Origin: Pseudoteredinibacter isoporae_A
Lineage (GTDB): Bacteria; Pseudomonadota; Gammaproteobacteria; Pseudomonadales; Cellvibrionaceae
Assembly (NCBI RefSeq): GCF_040372805.1
Contig: NZ_BAABWJ010000006.1
Span: 203,224-267,223, forward strand
Reading direction: 5' to 3'
DNA length: 64,000 nucleotides
How positions within the stretch are numbered: position 1 is the first letter of the stretch; the number at the start of each line of letters is the position of its first letter. The translations under genes and the position numbers were made by a program. Of the stretch, positions 1 through 8,554 are shown piece by piece. The notes below the pieces were generated by a model. That model worked only from the letters and a program-made list of their open reading frames with translations, was not told the DNA's origin and did no database searches.

Positions 1-26
1 GAATCGTTCTGATCATCATCACTCAT
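1..26 (-). CDS. fliN: FliN, flagellar motor switch protein (N-terminal fragment, cut by window edge)
   Basis: Only the first eight codons (MSDDDQND) are inside the window. They start at an ATG at 26 preceded by a GGAG ribosome binding site, 43 bases after the fliM stop. The identity rests on position: fliN follows fliM in this operon type, and an acidic N-terminus is common in FliN. FliN would form the lower C-ring with FliM and FliG. Confidence 0.7.
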
Positions 27-69
27 GGTTTTCTCCAACTCACTGGCACTAGGCCCATTTACAGGTTAA

Positions 70-1119
70 TCAGGCCGAAGCTTTATGAATATCTTCGTCA
101 ATATCGTCGTGATGAATACCCACACCGGCAATGCGCAACAAATCGGCCGTTTCATCATCTTTATTTTCCACCACACCTTCGATGCGCATGGATAAATTCC
201 CTCGGGATTGCCCCAATGTGCTGCGAAATACCGGCACACTGTTTGCCGTCACGATGTGCTCCTCGGGCATTTCAATGGGGATAATGTCACCTGGCTTCAG
301 GTCCATGACTTCCCGCAATTGCAGTGACTTACGTACCAGATCGCACTCCAGTTTTACGCTGGCCTGCAATACTTCTGACTGCATGGATTTAACCCAACGG
401 GCATCCGTTTCATCCGCTTCATTTTGAGCACTGTTATCCAATAGATCTCGAATCGGTTCCAGCATGGAATAAGGGATCGTAATGTGCATCTCACCCCCGC
501 CACCATCGAGTTCTACGTGAAATTTGCTTACCACGACAATCTCATTGGGCCCCACAATGTTCGTCATAGCGGGGTTCACTTCTGCATTGAGAAATTCCAG
601 TTCGATGGGCATCACCGCGCGCCAGGCTTCGGACAGATCCATCAAACATTGATCTACCACCATCTGCACAACACGTAATTCCGTCGGGGTAAATTCACGC
701 CCTTCAATTTTGGCGTGGCGACCATCGCCACCGAAAAAGTTGTCCACCAATTTGAACACCAACTTTGCGTCCAAAATAATCAAACCGGTGCCACGCAACG
801 GGCGAAACTTCAACATATTCAAGCTCGTCGGTACGTACAAGGTATGAACATACTCGCCGAACTTCATGGTCTGCATTCCGCCTACGGACACTTCCGCGGA
901 ACGTCGGAGAAGGTTAAAAATGCTGATGCGGGTATAACGTGCAAAACGCTCATTGATCATTTCCAAGGAGGGCATGCGGCCACGAACAATACGATCCTGA
1001 GAAGTCAGATCGTAAACAAGCACATCGCCTTCTTCGATCTCAACTTCCGTCTCAACTTCGCCGTCGTCCACCCCATGCAATAAAGCATCGATTTCGTCTT
1101 GTGAGAGTAGGTCTTGCAT
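70..1119 (-). CDS. fliM: FliM, flagellar motor switch protein
   Basis: 349 aa, a normal length for FliM. FliM is the middle C-ring protein; it binds phosphorylated CheY and passes the switching signal to FliG. The N-terminal motif LSQDEIDALL (residues 5-14) is the classic CheY-binding peptide. An acidic linker follows, then the CheC-like middle domain beginning near the VRGRMPSLEMINERF stretch, and a C-terminal SpoA/FliN-like domain (about 260-335) that packs with FliN. It lies between fliL and fliN in the fliKLMN unit, with a 41-base gap to fliL, so it is probably cotranscribed from the sigma54 site upstream of fliK. Confidence 0.97.
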   Translation of the reverse strand: MQDLLSQDEIDALLHGVDDGEVETEVEIEEGDVLVYDLTSQDRIVRGRMPSLEMINERFARYTRISIFNLLRRSAEVSVGGMQTMKFGEYVHTLYVPTSLNMLKFRPLRGTGLIILDAKLVFKLVDNFFGGDGRHAKIEGREFTPTELRVVQMVVDQCLMDLSEAWRAVMPIELEFLNAEVNPAMTNIVGPNEIVVVSKFHVELDGGGGEMHITIPYSMLEPIRDLLDNSAQNEADETDARWVKSMQSEVLQASVKLECDLVRKSLQLREVMDLKPGDIIPIEMPEEHIVTANSVPVFRSTLGQSRGNLSMRIEGVVENKDDETADLLRIAGVGIHHDDIDEDIHKASA

Positions 1120-1160
1120 GATCAGTACACTCGCTCTTTACTGTGTTGGCTTTTCAGGCG

Positions 1161-1712
1161 CTATTGCATAACAAAGTTGGTGAATAGAACCTGCTCTACG
1201 CCTGGTTCACCAATTTCTCGATCCATCATGGTCTGCACTTCTTCCAGTGCTAACTGGCGTACCAACTCTTTGCCTTCCGGTGTCTGTAACTCTTCATAAA
1301 TTTGACCACTGAACAGCATCACCAAAGCATTTCGAATCATTGGCATGTGCAATTCTGCCGCCGACAATGCTTGTTCTGTACGCATCATCAACGTCACATC
1401 CACCTGCAGATAGCGCTGACGACCACGCGCCTCAAAATTTACAATGATGGCCGGCTTGAGTGGCAAATAGATAGCCGACGGGGTCGGCTCTGCGGCTTCC
1501 ATTTCATCACCTTCTTCGCCTTCCTCAGCCTCCTCTGAATTTTCTTCGCCTTCACCTTCGCCCTCATCCATTTGCTCGGTTTTTTGCTCATCGAAGAAGC
1601 CCAAAGCGAACAAGGTTCCCCCAACTGAGGCACCTATTAACACCAAGCCAAGCACGATAAAGATAATCAGCTTCTTTTTTCCGCCACCTTGGGATGCGTT
1701 TTCTTCAGCCAT
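1161..1712 (-). CDS. fliL: FliL, flagellar basal body-associated inner-membrane protein
   Basis: 183 aa. FliL is a single-pass inner-membrane protein that surrounds or stabilises the stator units. A short charged start is followed by one transmembrane helix (about residues 13-37), then a very acidic Glu/Gly-rich linker (about 44-75), then the periplasmic FliL domain (about 78-183) containing the typical LKPAIIVNF and RYLQVDVTLM segments. A GGAGAG ribosome binding site precedes the ATG. The acidic linker is longer than in many homologues. The gene lies between fliK and fliM, separated from fliK by an unusually long gap. Confidence 0.95.
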   Translation of the reverse strand: MAEENASQGGGKKKLIIFIVLGLVLIGASVGGTLFALGFFDEQKTEQMDEGEGEGEENSEEAEEGEEGDEMEAAEPTPSAIYLPLKPAIIVNFEARGRQRYLQVDVTLMMRTEQALSAAELHMPMIRNALVMLFSGQIYEELQTPEGKELVRQLALEEVQTMMDREIGEPGVEQVLFTNFVMQ

Positions 1713-2038
1713 GGGCTCTCCGTCAATTTCCAGTCACTTCTTGGATTACAGTTCTTGTTGAGCAAGAGCCGTGCCATTATTTCGCCCTCAGCACCGGCCT
1801 TAAACTCAGAATAGCCCAATGCGCGCAAAACGCGCCTTTGGCTGGGCCAGCCGCCACAGCGAACCGCCTCCAGAGAAGGGATGACAACCAGAAGACAGGA
1901 TGCCAGATCGAGGAAAATGGAAGAGATAAACAAACAAAGGAAAACGGAAGAGAATCTGAAGAGATCGATGCAATAACGCTGGCCAATCAACATAGCCGCC
2001 AGACAGCTCCAGCGGCACATGGAATCTCAGCCGCTAAA
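1713..2038. other. fliK-fliL intergenic region, no gene seen
   Basis: This 326-base stretch is much longer than the other gaps in the fliKLMN unit. Open frames here look like chance frames: biased, hydrophobic and Cys-rich, without a ribosome binding site. I see small GC-rich inverted repeats (around 1817-1832 and 1841-1853) but no T-run marking a terminator, and no correctly spaced -24/-12 element with a good consensus. It may hold a secondary promoter for fliLMN; none could be read. Confidence 0.5.
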
Positions 2039-3715
2039 CTAGGCGTAAGAGTCCACTAGGCTCAAGTTTCGAACCTGAGGCTGAACAGCGCTTTCGGTTT
2101 CAAGAACATCATCACCGTCAATCAGGCCCGCCATCTCTTCGCGCTCTTCTGAACGCTCTTGGGCGTCCCCTCCCCCAACATTCACATCGCCCAAGTCCAA
2201 CCCCTGCTCTTGAAACATCTCACGTAAACGCGCCGAGGTCTGATCCAGAGCTTCTCGAACACTGGCATGGGGACTGTTAATGGTGACTTGGGCCTGATCT
2301 TGATTGAGTTGGATCTTGATCTGCAAACTGCCCAGCTCGGGTGGATCCAGGCGGATCTCCGCTCGGGAGATATTACGCGCTGAAAACCACGCCACCTTTT
2401 CCGCAACCTCGGCCTTCCATTGAGCCTGATTCAGTTCCGACTGCATGCTGGAACGCCCCTGGATGTCTGCGGAGCGCTGCAGCTGGAAATTATGCTCTAC
2501 ACCACTGGCTCGCCCTGGCGCATGGCTGTGCTGGATACCGACCGCATCACCGTAGCCACTTGCGCTGGGTGAACTTGAAATGTCCTTAGGTACTGGCCCA
2601 ATCAACCCTTCTTTCAATAAACCGCCGACAGAGACATTGGTTTGCTTGGCTTTGCTGTTCAAAGCGATCACTTCCCCGGGGCTCATATCAGCCTCACCAC
2701 CCTCGCTCGGTTCCGATTCGGCTTCCTGCTGGGGGTTCAGTGCTGAATCAGATGCCAATGGGCTTTTAGATGCGCTTCCCAGACCCGTTATTTTGACTTC
2801 ATTACTTATGGCAGAGCGCCATTCTGACACCTTTTCGGACGCTGAGGGGGATACCGTGGACGCCAGGGCATCCACAACGACGTCGCCATCCGCTTCCGGA
2901 TCTTGGCTAAGAGTATCCGCCCCCATCGATACGCTGTGGTCCTCATCACCCAGTACATCATTCAGAGATTCAAGGGTCGAAGCTTCGCCGGTGGCAGAGT
3001 CGGATTCACCCTCCAAGTTCTTAGCCGATGAGCCACCGCTCAGCAGCAGTTCGATAAAACCCATTGGGTTCGAGTCAGATGGGTTCCCCTGATCACCGTC
3101 AGATGGAACCTCGCTCCCATCGGCGCCTTCCGTCGCAGAACCATGAATCGCAGATGCCTCAATCGTAGAAACCCCAAGGAGCCCCAGGATAAACTTTTCC
3201 TTGTTACTGAGCTCCTGCTGAGACGAAACGTTGGCGTCATTACGTTGCGCACTTGAATGTTCCGCGACCGAGTTCTCAGCACTCCCGCTTTTTGCAACAC
3301 TCTCACCTGAAGGAGCCTTGTTATCCTTTCCCGGTAACCCCCGCTCAGCAGACGTCGTCTCAGCATTGGAGACGTTGGCGTTTCGGCTCTGGGTTGAAGC
3401 CCGTGCGTGAGAAGCCGCCTCAGCCTCAGAGCCCGATCGACTTCGGGCTTGAGCATGTTGAGCGCTTGGGGCATGTTCAGATTGTTGTCCGGAGTGACGT
3501 TCCGAACGGGCACGGTGCTGCTGTTGTTCAATACGTTCACGGGACTCAGCAACCTCCCTTCCGGATGCTTGCCGATTTTTAGCAGGCTGATTGGACGACT
3601 GCAACGTCCAATGCTCAGCGAAGGACTGCGATGATTCAGACCGGGTGTCGGTACGCTTCGACACCTGTGGACTGGAAATACTGTTTAACAAAATGTCGCT
3701 GGTATTCGCTGGCAT
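2039..3715 (-). CDS. fliK: FliK, flagellar hook-length control protein
   Basis: 558 aa. FliK is the exported molecular ruler that measures the hook and switches export specificity through FlhB. The first roughly 390 residues are low-complexity Ser/Ala/Glu/Gln-rich sequence, typical of the ruler segment. The conserved C-terminal Flg_hook domain (about 430-520) contains the family signature LDPPELGSLQIKI followed by the VREAL and LREMF segments. It is longer than Salmonella FliK (about 400 aa), which in this family correlates with a longer ruler. The gene is first in its own unit, behind a terminator and a sigma54 promoter. Confidence 0.95.
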   Translation of the reverse strand: MPANTSDILLNSISSPQVSKRTDTRSESSQSFAEHWTLQSSNQPAKNRQASGREVAESRERIEQQQHRARSERHSGQQSEHAPSAQHAQARSRSGSEAEAASHARASTQSRNANVSNAETTSAERGLPGKDNKAPSGESVAKSGSAENSVAEHSSAQRNDANVSSQQELSNKEKFILGLLGVSTIEASAIHGSATEGADGSEVPSDGDQGNPSDSNPMGFIELLLSGGSSAKNLEGESDSATGEASTLESLNDVLGDEDHSVSMGADTLSQDPEADGDVVVDALASTVSPSASEKVSEWRSAISNEVKITGLGSASKSPLASDSALNPQQEAESEPSEGGEADMSPGEVIALNSKAKQTNVSVGGLLKEGLIGPVPKDISSSPSASGYGDAVGIQHSHAPGRASGVEHNFQLQRSADIQGRSSMQSELNQAQWKAEVAEKVAWFSARNISRAEIRLDPPELGSLQIKIQLNQDQAQVTINSPHASVREALDQTSARLREMFQEQGLDLGDVNVGGGDAQERSEEREEMAGLIDGDDVLETESAVQPQVRNLSLVDSYA

Positions 3716-3860
3716 TGCCTGATGTCCCCGTTAGCTGCTGAGCCTGGCGGCAAACGATTGCCCCAATGGGACAAACACTTCCCCCAAAAGACTCGATAAC
3801 AGCAGTATGTTGATTCGGTAAGCGCCCTTAAGGTATTCGTTTACCGCTACGGGGTTTGTT

Positions 3861-3877
3861 TTGCAAAGGCGGTGCCA
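3861..3877 (-). promoter_or_regulatory. sigma54 (-24/-12) promoter of fliK
   Basis: Read on the minus strand the site is TGGCACCGCCTTTGCAA, essentially the RpoN consensus, with GG (plus-strand 3875-3876) and GC (3863-3864) separated by exactly 10 bases. Transcription should start near 3851, about 135 bases before the fliK ATG. Its presence downstream of the hpt terminator shows that fliKLMN is a separate transcription unit. Confidence 0.85.
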
Positions 3878-3971
3878 ATTCATCTAAATCACGGCAGTTT
3901 CACATGCGCCAACACCGACAAAAAACAGTACAGAGAAAAGGGTGAAAGGAAAAAAGACCAACAAAGCCCAC

Positions 3972-3997
3972 AAAAGGCGCAGAGTTGAAACTGCGCC
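3972..3997 (-). terminator. Rho-independent terminator after hpt
   Basis: On the minus strand GGCGCAG and CTGCGCC pair around an 8-base loop and are followed by TTTT. A second dyad (GTGCTGA/TCAGCAC, about 4011-4032) lies between it and the hpt stop. It closes the fliEFGHIJ-hpt unit. Confidence 0.7.
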
Positions 3998-4047
3998 CGT
4001 CGGTAACAATGTGCTGAGTGAACATTCAGCACTGAGTGCGCGGAAGA

Positions 4048-4386
4048 CTAATCAACCAAGTGAAAAAACTGACCATTAACGCGATCATACTCGGTTTGCA
4101 ATTGAGGAAGTAATTCCACAACCGCACCTTGATCGCCATCGCGTGCCGACAAAACGATTTGATGGCAGATCGCTTCCATTCGGATTGCTCCCACATTGGC
4201 ACTACTGCCCTTCAAGCTGTGGGCCGCATCGATAACGCCGTTTAATTCAGAAAGTTCCAAAGCTTCCTGAATGGTCATGAGACGGTATTGAGTATCCTTG
4301 CGATAAGTTTCAATAAGTAATCTTAGGTCATCACCCATTAATTGACGTAACTCGTCCAATAACTCTTCATTAATTACATTAGCCAT
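4048..4386 (-). CDS. HPt-domain phosphotransfer protein
   Basis: 112 aa from the ATG at 4386, which has an AAGGA ribosome binding site; an upstream in-frame ATG at 4410 lacks one. The protein is a single histidine phosphotransfer domain with the hallmark AHSLKGSSANVGA, whose His is the expected phosphorylated residue, on a four-helix bundle. HPt proteins relay phosphate between hybrid kinases and response regulators. It follows fliJ and precedes fliK. A linked response regulator or PP2C-like partner, common at this position in Pseudomonas, is absent here, so its partners must be encoded elsewhere. The function within the flagellar system is inferred from position only. Confidence 0.88.
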   Translation of the reverse strand: MANVINEELLDELRQLMGDDLRLLIETYRKDTQYRLMTIQEALELSELNGVIDAAHSLKGSSANVGAIRMEAICHQIVLSARDGDQGAVVELLPQLQTEYDRVNGQFFHLVD

Positions 4387-4719
4387 AGTCACCGTCCTTG
4401 TTTTAATCAATAGCGACGCGACACGGCTGTATCTTTGAAATTCATCCGATTCAAATAAGCCTTTTATGATTGCGCATTCGCCCTTGCTCCCAACATCATC
4501 TGCCGAGAGCCACCCCGTTATTCACAAAAAGTTATAAACACTATTCCCGGGAGCTATCACACTTAACGTCGATAATGACAACAAACGACACACGAGAATA
4601 AAACTCTTCGTGTATTTACTTTAACGAGGAACGCCTGATTGAACAAGCAAATAGTCAACGCTTTTTATTGATGATTAGGCAGTTAATTTGGACTTTAGTA
4701 CCAAGAGAAAAGAAAAGTT
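4387..4719. other. fliJ-hpt intergenic region, no gene seen
   Basis: This 333-base AT-rich gap separates fliJ from hpt on the minus strand. I found no convincing open frame, no sigma54 element with correct spacing and no clear terminator. The low GC content and the length suggest that hpt may have its own promoter here. Confidence 0.4.
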
Positions 4720-5169
4720 TTAGAATGCCGAGGTTCGGCGTGATGCTTTTTGCGTACTGAGTTCGTCAATCAGTTTTTGTTCTTGCTGATCAGCGAAGGC
4801 TTGCTCTTCACGCTGGTATCGTTCAATTAACTCTTCCAGTTTTTTCAACTTTTGAGACTGCTGCTGCCACACGTGCATAATGGCTTCGCAGTGTTCATTG
4901 ACCTTCGCGACCATGGCCTGCTGTTGCTCACACGCCATGTGCATTCTCTGAATAAAACTCCGCTGGCTTTGCATTTGTTGCACATTGGTGTGCTTGAGAT
5001 TGCGCACTGAATCCATATAGTCATCACGATAGCCTTGCAGTTGCTGCAGTTTTTCCTGCTCCCCCTGTAATGTTTCTCGCTGCTTCGCAAGCTGCTCTGA
5101 GATATTATCCAGGTCTTGTTGATTGAGATTACGAACAAGTTCTAGCCGCTTGCTGCGAGAGTTAGTCAT
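4720..5169 (-). CDS. fliJ: FliJ, flagellar export chaperone/stalk protein
   Basis: 149 aa. FliJ is a small coiled-coil protein that inserts into the FliI hexamer, links it to FlhA and escorts export chaperones. Nearly the whole sequence is charged, Gln-rich amphipathic helix forming a two-stranded antiparallel coiled coil, as in the family. The length matches. Its ATG overlaps the fliI stop codon by one base (TGATG), which indicates translational coupling with fliI. Confidence 0.93.
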   Translation of the reverse strand: MTNSRSKRLELVRNLNQQDLDNISEQLAKQRETLQGEQEKLQQLQGYRDDYMDSVRNLKHTNVQQMQSQRSFIQRMHMACEQQQAMVAKVNEHCEAIMHVWQQQSQKLKKLEELIERYQREEQAFADQQEQKLIDELSTQKASRRTSAF

Positions 5170-6575
5170 CAGCCGGCGGCGCTCTGTTGCTGCCCTGCGG
5201 GTGCAGACAATACCGAATCTAAAATAGAACAGGCCGCCTCATAACTGACCGCCTCGTTCATACCCTGGCACACGAACTGACGTAGATGCGGTGCCCGGTC
5301 GATAGCCAAATCAACTTCAGGATTACTGCCGGGACGGTAGGCCCCAATGTTGATCAGATCCTTGTTTTCTTGATAAATCGCCAGTAAACGCTTGAATGCC
5401 TGCATTTTTTGCAATTGATCCTGACTCACGATATTGGGCATCGCGCGCGAAATAGACGCTTCCACATCTATCGCTGGATAAATGCCTTCTTCGGCAAGAC
5501 GGCGGGACAAAACGATGTGGCCATCCAAAATGGCGCGCGCTGAATCGGCAACCGGATCTTGCAAGTCATCTCCTTCGGTAAGCACGGTATAAAACGCGGT
5601 GATCGAACCACCACCGGGCTCACCGTTTCCCGCACGTTCGACCAATTGCGGCAATTTTGCAAACACTGAAGGCGGATAACCTTTTGTTGCCGGCGGCTCA
5701 CCTACAGCAAGAGACACCTCACGCTGTGCTTGGGCATAACGCGTCAGGGAATCCATTAGCAGTAATACATTTTTTCCCTGATCTCGATAATACTCCGCCA
5801 CACGGCAGCACAACTCGGAAGCACGCAAGCGCATCAAGGGAGCATCGTCAGCAGGCGATGCGACAACGACGGATCGTTTCAAACCTTCTTCGCCCAAACT
5901 GTGATCGATGAACTCCTTCACTTCTCGACCGCGTTCCCCAATCAAACCAACGACAACCACGTCCGCATTGGTGAATCGGGTCATCATGCCAAGCAACACA
6001 CTTTTACCCACACCGCTTCCCGCAAACAAACCGAGACGCTGCCCTCTTCCAACAGTAAGCAATGCATTAATGGCCCGAATACCGACATCCATGGGTTCTT
6101 GAATGGGAGAACGGGAAAGCGGATTGATCATGTCGGCCAGGGTCTTCAGGCGATCTTTTGCCCGCACCTCACCAAGACCATCGATAGGTTTACCCAAACC
6201 ATTGACCACTCGACCCAGCAATTCATCACCGATGGGTACCTGGGCCGTTTTCGTCATTGGGCGCACACGCGCACCGGGTTCAACACCCGCAAAATGCGTT
6301 ATAGGCATTAAGTAAACTTTTTGGCCATTAAAGCCGACAACCTCAGCCTCGACTTCCACTCCAGACTGATTGATGATTTGACAGGTCTGACCGAGGCTGG
6401 TGCGCAAGCCTTCGGCTTCCAGCGTCATACCGACCAAACGCGTGAGGCGACCTTCAGCCACATAATCGTATTGGAACTCAGCGGAATTCTGACTGGGCGT
6501 CAGTGTTTTTAGCTCCGCGCACAAATCACGCATACTCACTTCCTTCAGAGCCCCCATTTGATCATGGGCTGGCAT
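5169..6575 (-). CDS. fliI: FliI, flagellum-specific ATPase
   Basis: 468 aa. FliI is the cytoplasmic hexameric ATPase of the flagellar type III export apparatus, related to the F1 beta subunit. The Walker A motif GSGVGKS is at about 186-192. Also seen are the GERGREVKEF segment, the Walker B-like LLLMDSLTRYAQAQREV and the GEPPATKGYPPSVF signature. The start at 6575 gives a slightly extended N-terminus; ATGs at 6557 and 6533 are alternatives. It sits 5 bases after fliH, its regulator, and overlaps fliJ. Confidence 0.97.
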   Translation of the reverse strand: MPAHDQMGALKEVSMRDLCAELKTLTPSQNSAEFQYDYVAEGRLTRLVGMTLEAEGLRTSLGQTCQIINQSGVEVEAEVVGFNGQKVYLMPITHFAGVEPGARVRPMTKTAQVPIGDELLGRVVNGLGKPIDGLGEVRAKDRLKTLADMINPLSRSPIQEPMDVGIRAINALLTVGRGQRLGLFAGSGVGKSVLLGMMTRFTNADVVVVGLIGERGREVKEFIDHSLGEEGLKRSVVVASPADDAPLMRLRASELCCRVAEYYRDQGKNVLLLMDSLTRYAQAQREVSLAVGEPPATKGYPPSVFAKLPQLVERAGNGEPGGGSITAFYTVLTEGDDLQDPVADSARAILDGHIVLSRRLAEEGIYPAIDVEASISRAMPNIVSQDQLQKMQAFKRLLAIYQENKDLINIGAYRPGSNPEVDLAIDRAPHLRQFVCQGMNEAVSYEAACSILDSVLSAPAGQQQSAAG

Positions 6576-6580
6576 TATTC

Positions 6581-7465
6581 TTACACCCCGCTTTGTGGGT
6601 TCGGCGTGCTGTCTTTCTGGACAGATGCAGGGTCACCCATGGCCATATCCAGATCTTCGGACAACTCATTGACCAGCGCGTTTTCTGCGGGTGTATCTGT
6701 CGAGTCATCCTCGGCCAAATCTCCCCGGGCGAATTGTTCCAAGAGCGACTGCCAACGAGCCTCGAAATCCAGACTGACTCGACTGCAATCGTTGACCAAT
6801 TGACAATCCCAGGGCCCAAAATCAGGATTCGCTCGCACAAGAAACTCCCCTTCTGGAAGTCGCAGTTTGTCCTGCACCATGGCCTGACGATCGGGATGCA
6901 CTTGAACAACCAGTTCCTCGGGTTTACCCGGCAAGGCCTGAAGCCCCTTCTGAATAATGTGTAACAAGAGTTGAGGGTTTTGCTGGAGCTCTTTTTCAAT
7001 AAACTGACGCGCCAGCCCAGTAACCATATTCAGAACAAGTGGTTTCAATTGTTCTTGCTGTTCGGCGAAGGCGGTTTGCAAAGAGCGGTTTAATTCAGAC
7101 AAGGACTCGGTTTCAGATCTGAGTGCAGGTTCCAGTTCCGAACGAATCGCCTGCTCGCCCTGCTGGCGTCCTTCCTGGGTTCCAGCGTCCAGGCCGTGTT
7201 TATGGCCTTCATCGTAGCCGCTTTGATACCCTTCTTTGTGGGCTTGTAAGCGAATCTCTTCCAGTTGCTGTGCCGTTAAAGGCTCGACTTCGGCTTCCAG
7301 TTCGTCAATGGATTCGTCTTCGCCAATTTCAGCGGCGCGGCGATCCTGCGCCAGTTTTTCTTCCGACGCAATGATGTCACCCGTGTCCTGGTCAAAGGAC
7401 GGTAAGGTCCAACTGACGAATTCTTCAGCATCCTGTGTGGAAATATGTTCACCCATTTTCGTCAT
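6581..7465 (-). CDS. fliH: FliH, flagellar assembly protein / FliI regulator
   Basis: 294 aa. FliH dimerises, inhibits FliI and tethers it to the C-ring via FliN. Gly-containing helical heptads in the middle (GYQSGYDEGHKHGLDAGTQ, about 97-115) are the GxxxG-type repeats typical of FliH. The C-terminal domain (about 130-245) carries the conserved hydrophobic helices and the DFGPWDCQL region. An acidic unstructured tail of about 45 residues follows. The start could also be at the third or fourth codon (MGEH). It lies between fliG and fliI. Confidence 0.93.
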   Translation of the reverse strand: MTKMGEHISTQDAEEFVSWTLPSFDQDTGDIIASEEKLAQDRRAAEIGEDESIDELEAEVEPLTAQQLEEIRLQAHKEGYQSGYDEGHKHGLDAGTQEGRQQGEQAIRSELEPALRSETESLSELNRSLQTAFAEQQEQLKPLVLNMVTGLARQFIEKELQQNPQLLLHIIQKGLQALPGKPEELVVQVHPDRQAMVQDKLRLPEGEFLVRANPDFGPWDCQLVNDCSRVSLDFEARWQSLLEQFARGDLAEDDSTDTPAENALVNELSEDLDMAMGDPASVQKDSTPNPQSGV

Positions 7466-7526
7466 TACAGCTGTTTGCGTTTTTATTCACACACTGACTC
7501 TGTACACCACAGAGTCGCCCAGAGCG

Positions 7527-8552
7527 CTAAAGCATTTGTTCGCCGCCACCGCCCAACATGATCTCGCCAGCATCGGCCATCTTTCTGGCGATAACCAGAA
7601 TCTCTTTCTGAGCCGCTTCCACTTCGGAGAGACGCACAGGGCCTTTGGCTTCCAGGTCATCACGCAGCAATTCGGCAGCACGTTTCGACATGTTTTTGAA
7701 GATTTTTTCCTGCAGGGCAACGTCGGCACCTTTCAATGCCACAATCAACATCTCAGAGGAAACCTCACGCAGCAAAGCCTGAATACCACGGTCGTCGACG
7801 TCCTGCAAATTGTCGAAGATGAACATAAGATCCTGAATTTGCTGGGCCATTTGTTCGTCGATTTCTTTGATGGACTCCATCAATTCGCCTTCCACAGCGC
7901 CGCCCAGGTTGTTCATAATCTCGGCCGCCACTTGCAAACCACCCATATCTTTACCCTGGCTGGTTGCGCTGCCTGAGAATTGTTTCTCAAGAATATCGTT
8001 GAATTCCTGCAGAGCCGACGGCTGAACCGTCTCGAGCGAAGCAACTCGCATCATAATATCCAAACGGACTTTATCCGGCATAAAACTGAGCACTTCAGCG
8101 GACTGATCAGAATCGAGATAAGCCACAACGATCGCCTGAATCTGCGGGTGTTCGTCGCGAATAATGTCAGCAATCGAACGGGGCTCCATCCAACGCAAGG
8201 TATCCAGACCCGCGGTATTTCCATCCATCAAAATTCGATCAATCAAGCTACCCGCTTTGTCTTCACCCAAGGCAGCAACCAACATCTTACGAATATAATC
8301 ATCGGAACCAACCCCCAAACCCGTCAGGGATTTAACGTCGTCGAGGAATTTTCCCAGAACCACTTCCACCTCTTTTTGGTGGATGTAACCGAGATCGGTC
8401 ATCACCGAGCCCAGGCGATGAACCTCTTTAGGGCCGAGGTGCTTAAGAATCTCAGCCGCATCGGCCTCGCCCAAAGCCATCAATAAAATGGCGGCCTGCT
8501 CAATCTCCGTGCGAGTCGAACCGCCTTCTATTTGCTTGTCATCTTCAGCCAT
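7527..8552 (-). CDS. fliG: FliG, flagellar motor switch protein
   Basis: 341 aa, a standard length. FliG is the C-ring protein that binds FliF and carries the torque-generating charged helix interacting with MotA-type stators. The N-terminal FliF-binding part begins after a short acidic lead. The middle and C-terminal armadillo-like domains are recognisable, including the EHPQ motif (RDEHPQIQAIVVAYL) and the charged region LLREVSSEMLIVALKGAD...KAAELLRDDLEA near the C-terminus. It starts 2 bases after the fliF stop. Confidence 0.97.
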   Translation of the reverse strand: MAEDDKQIEGGSTRTEIEQAAILLMALGEADAAEILKHLGPKEVHRLGSVMTDLGYIHQKEVEVVLGKFLDDVKSLTGLGVGSDDYIRKMLVAALGEDKAGSLIDRILMDGNTAGLDTLRWMEPRSIADIIRDEHPQIQAIVVAYLDSDQSAEVLSFMPDKVRLDIMMRVASLETVQPSALQEFNDILEKQFSGSATSQGKDMGGLQVAAEIMNNLGGAVEGELMESIKEIDEQMAQQIQDLMFIFDNLQDVDDRGIQALLREVSSEMLIVALKGADVALQEKIFKNMSKRAAELLRDDLEAKGPVRLSEVEAAQKEILVIARKMADAGEIMLGGGGEQML

Positions 8553-8554
8553 TA

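Noticed and set aside
1714..2020. Open frames on both strands between fliK and fliL
   Set aside because: Biased composition, no ribosome binding site, no recognisable domain.
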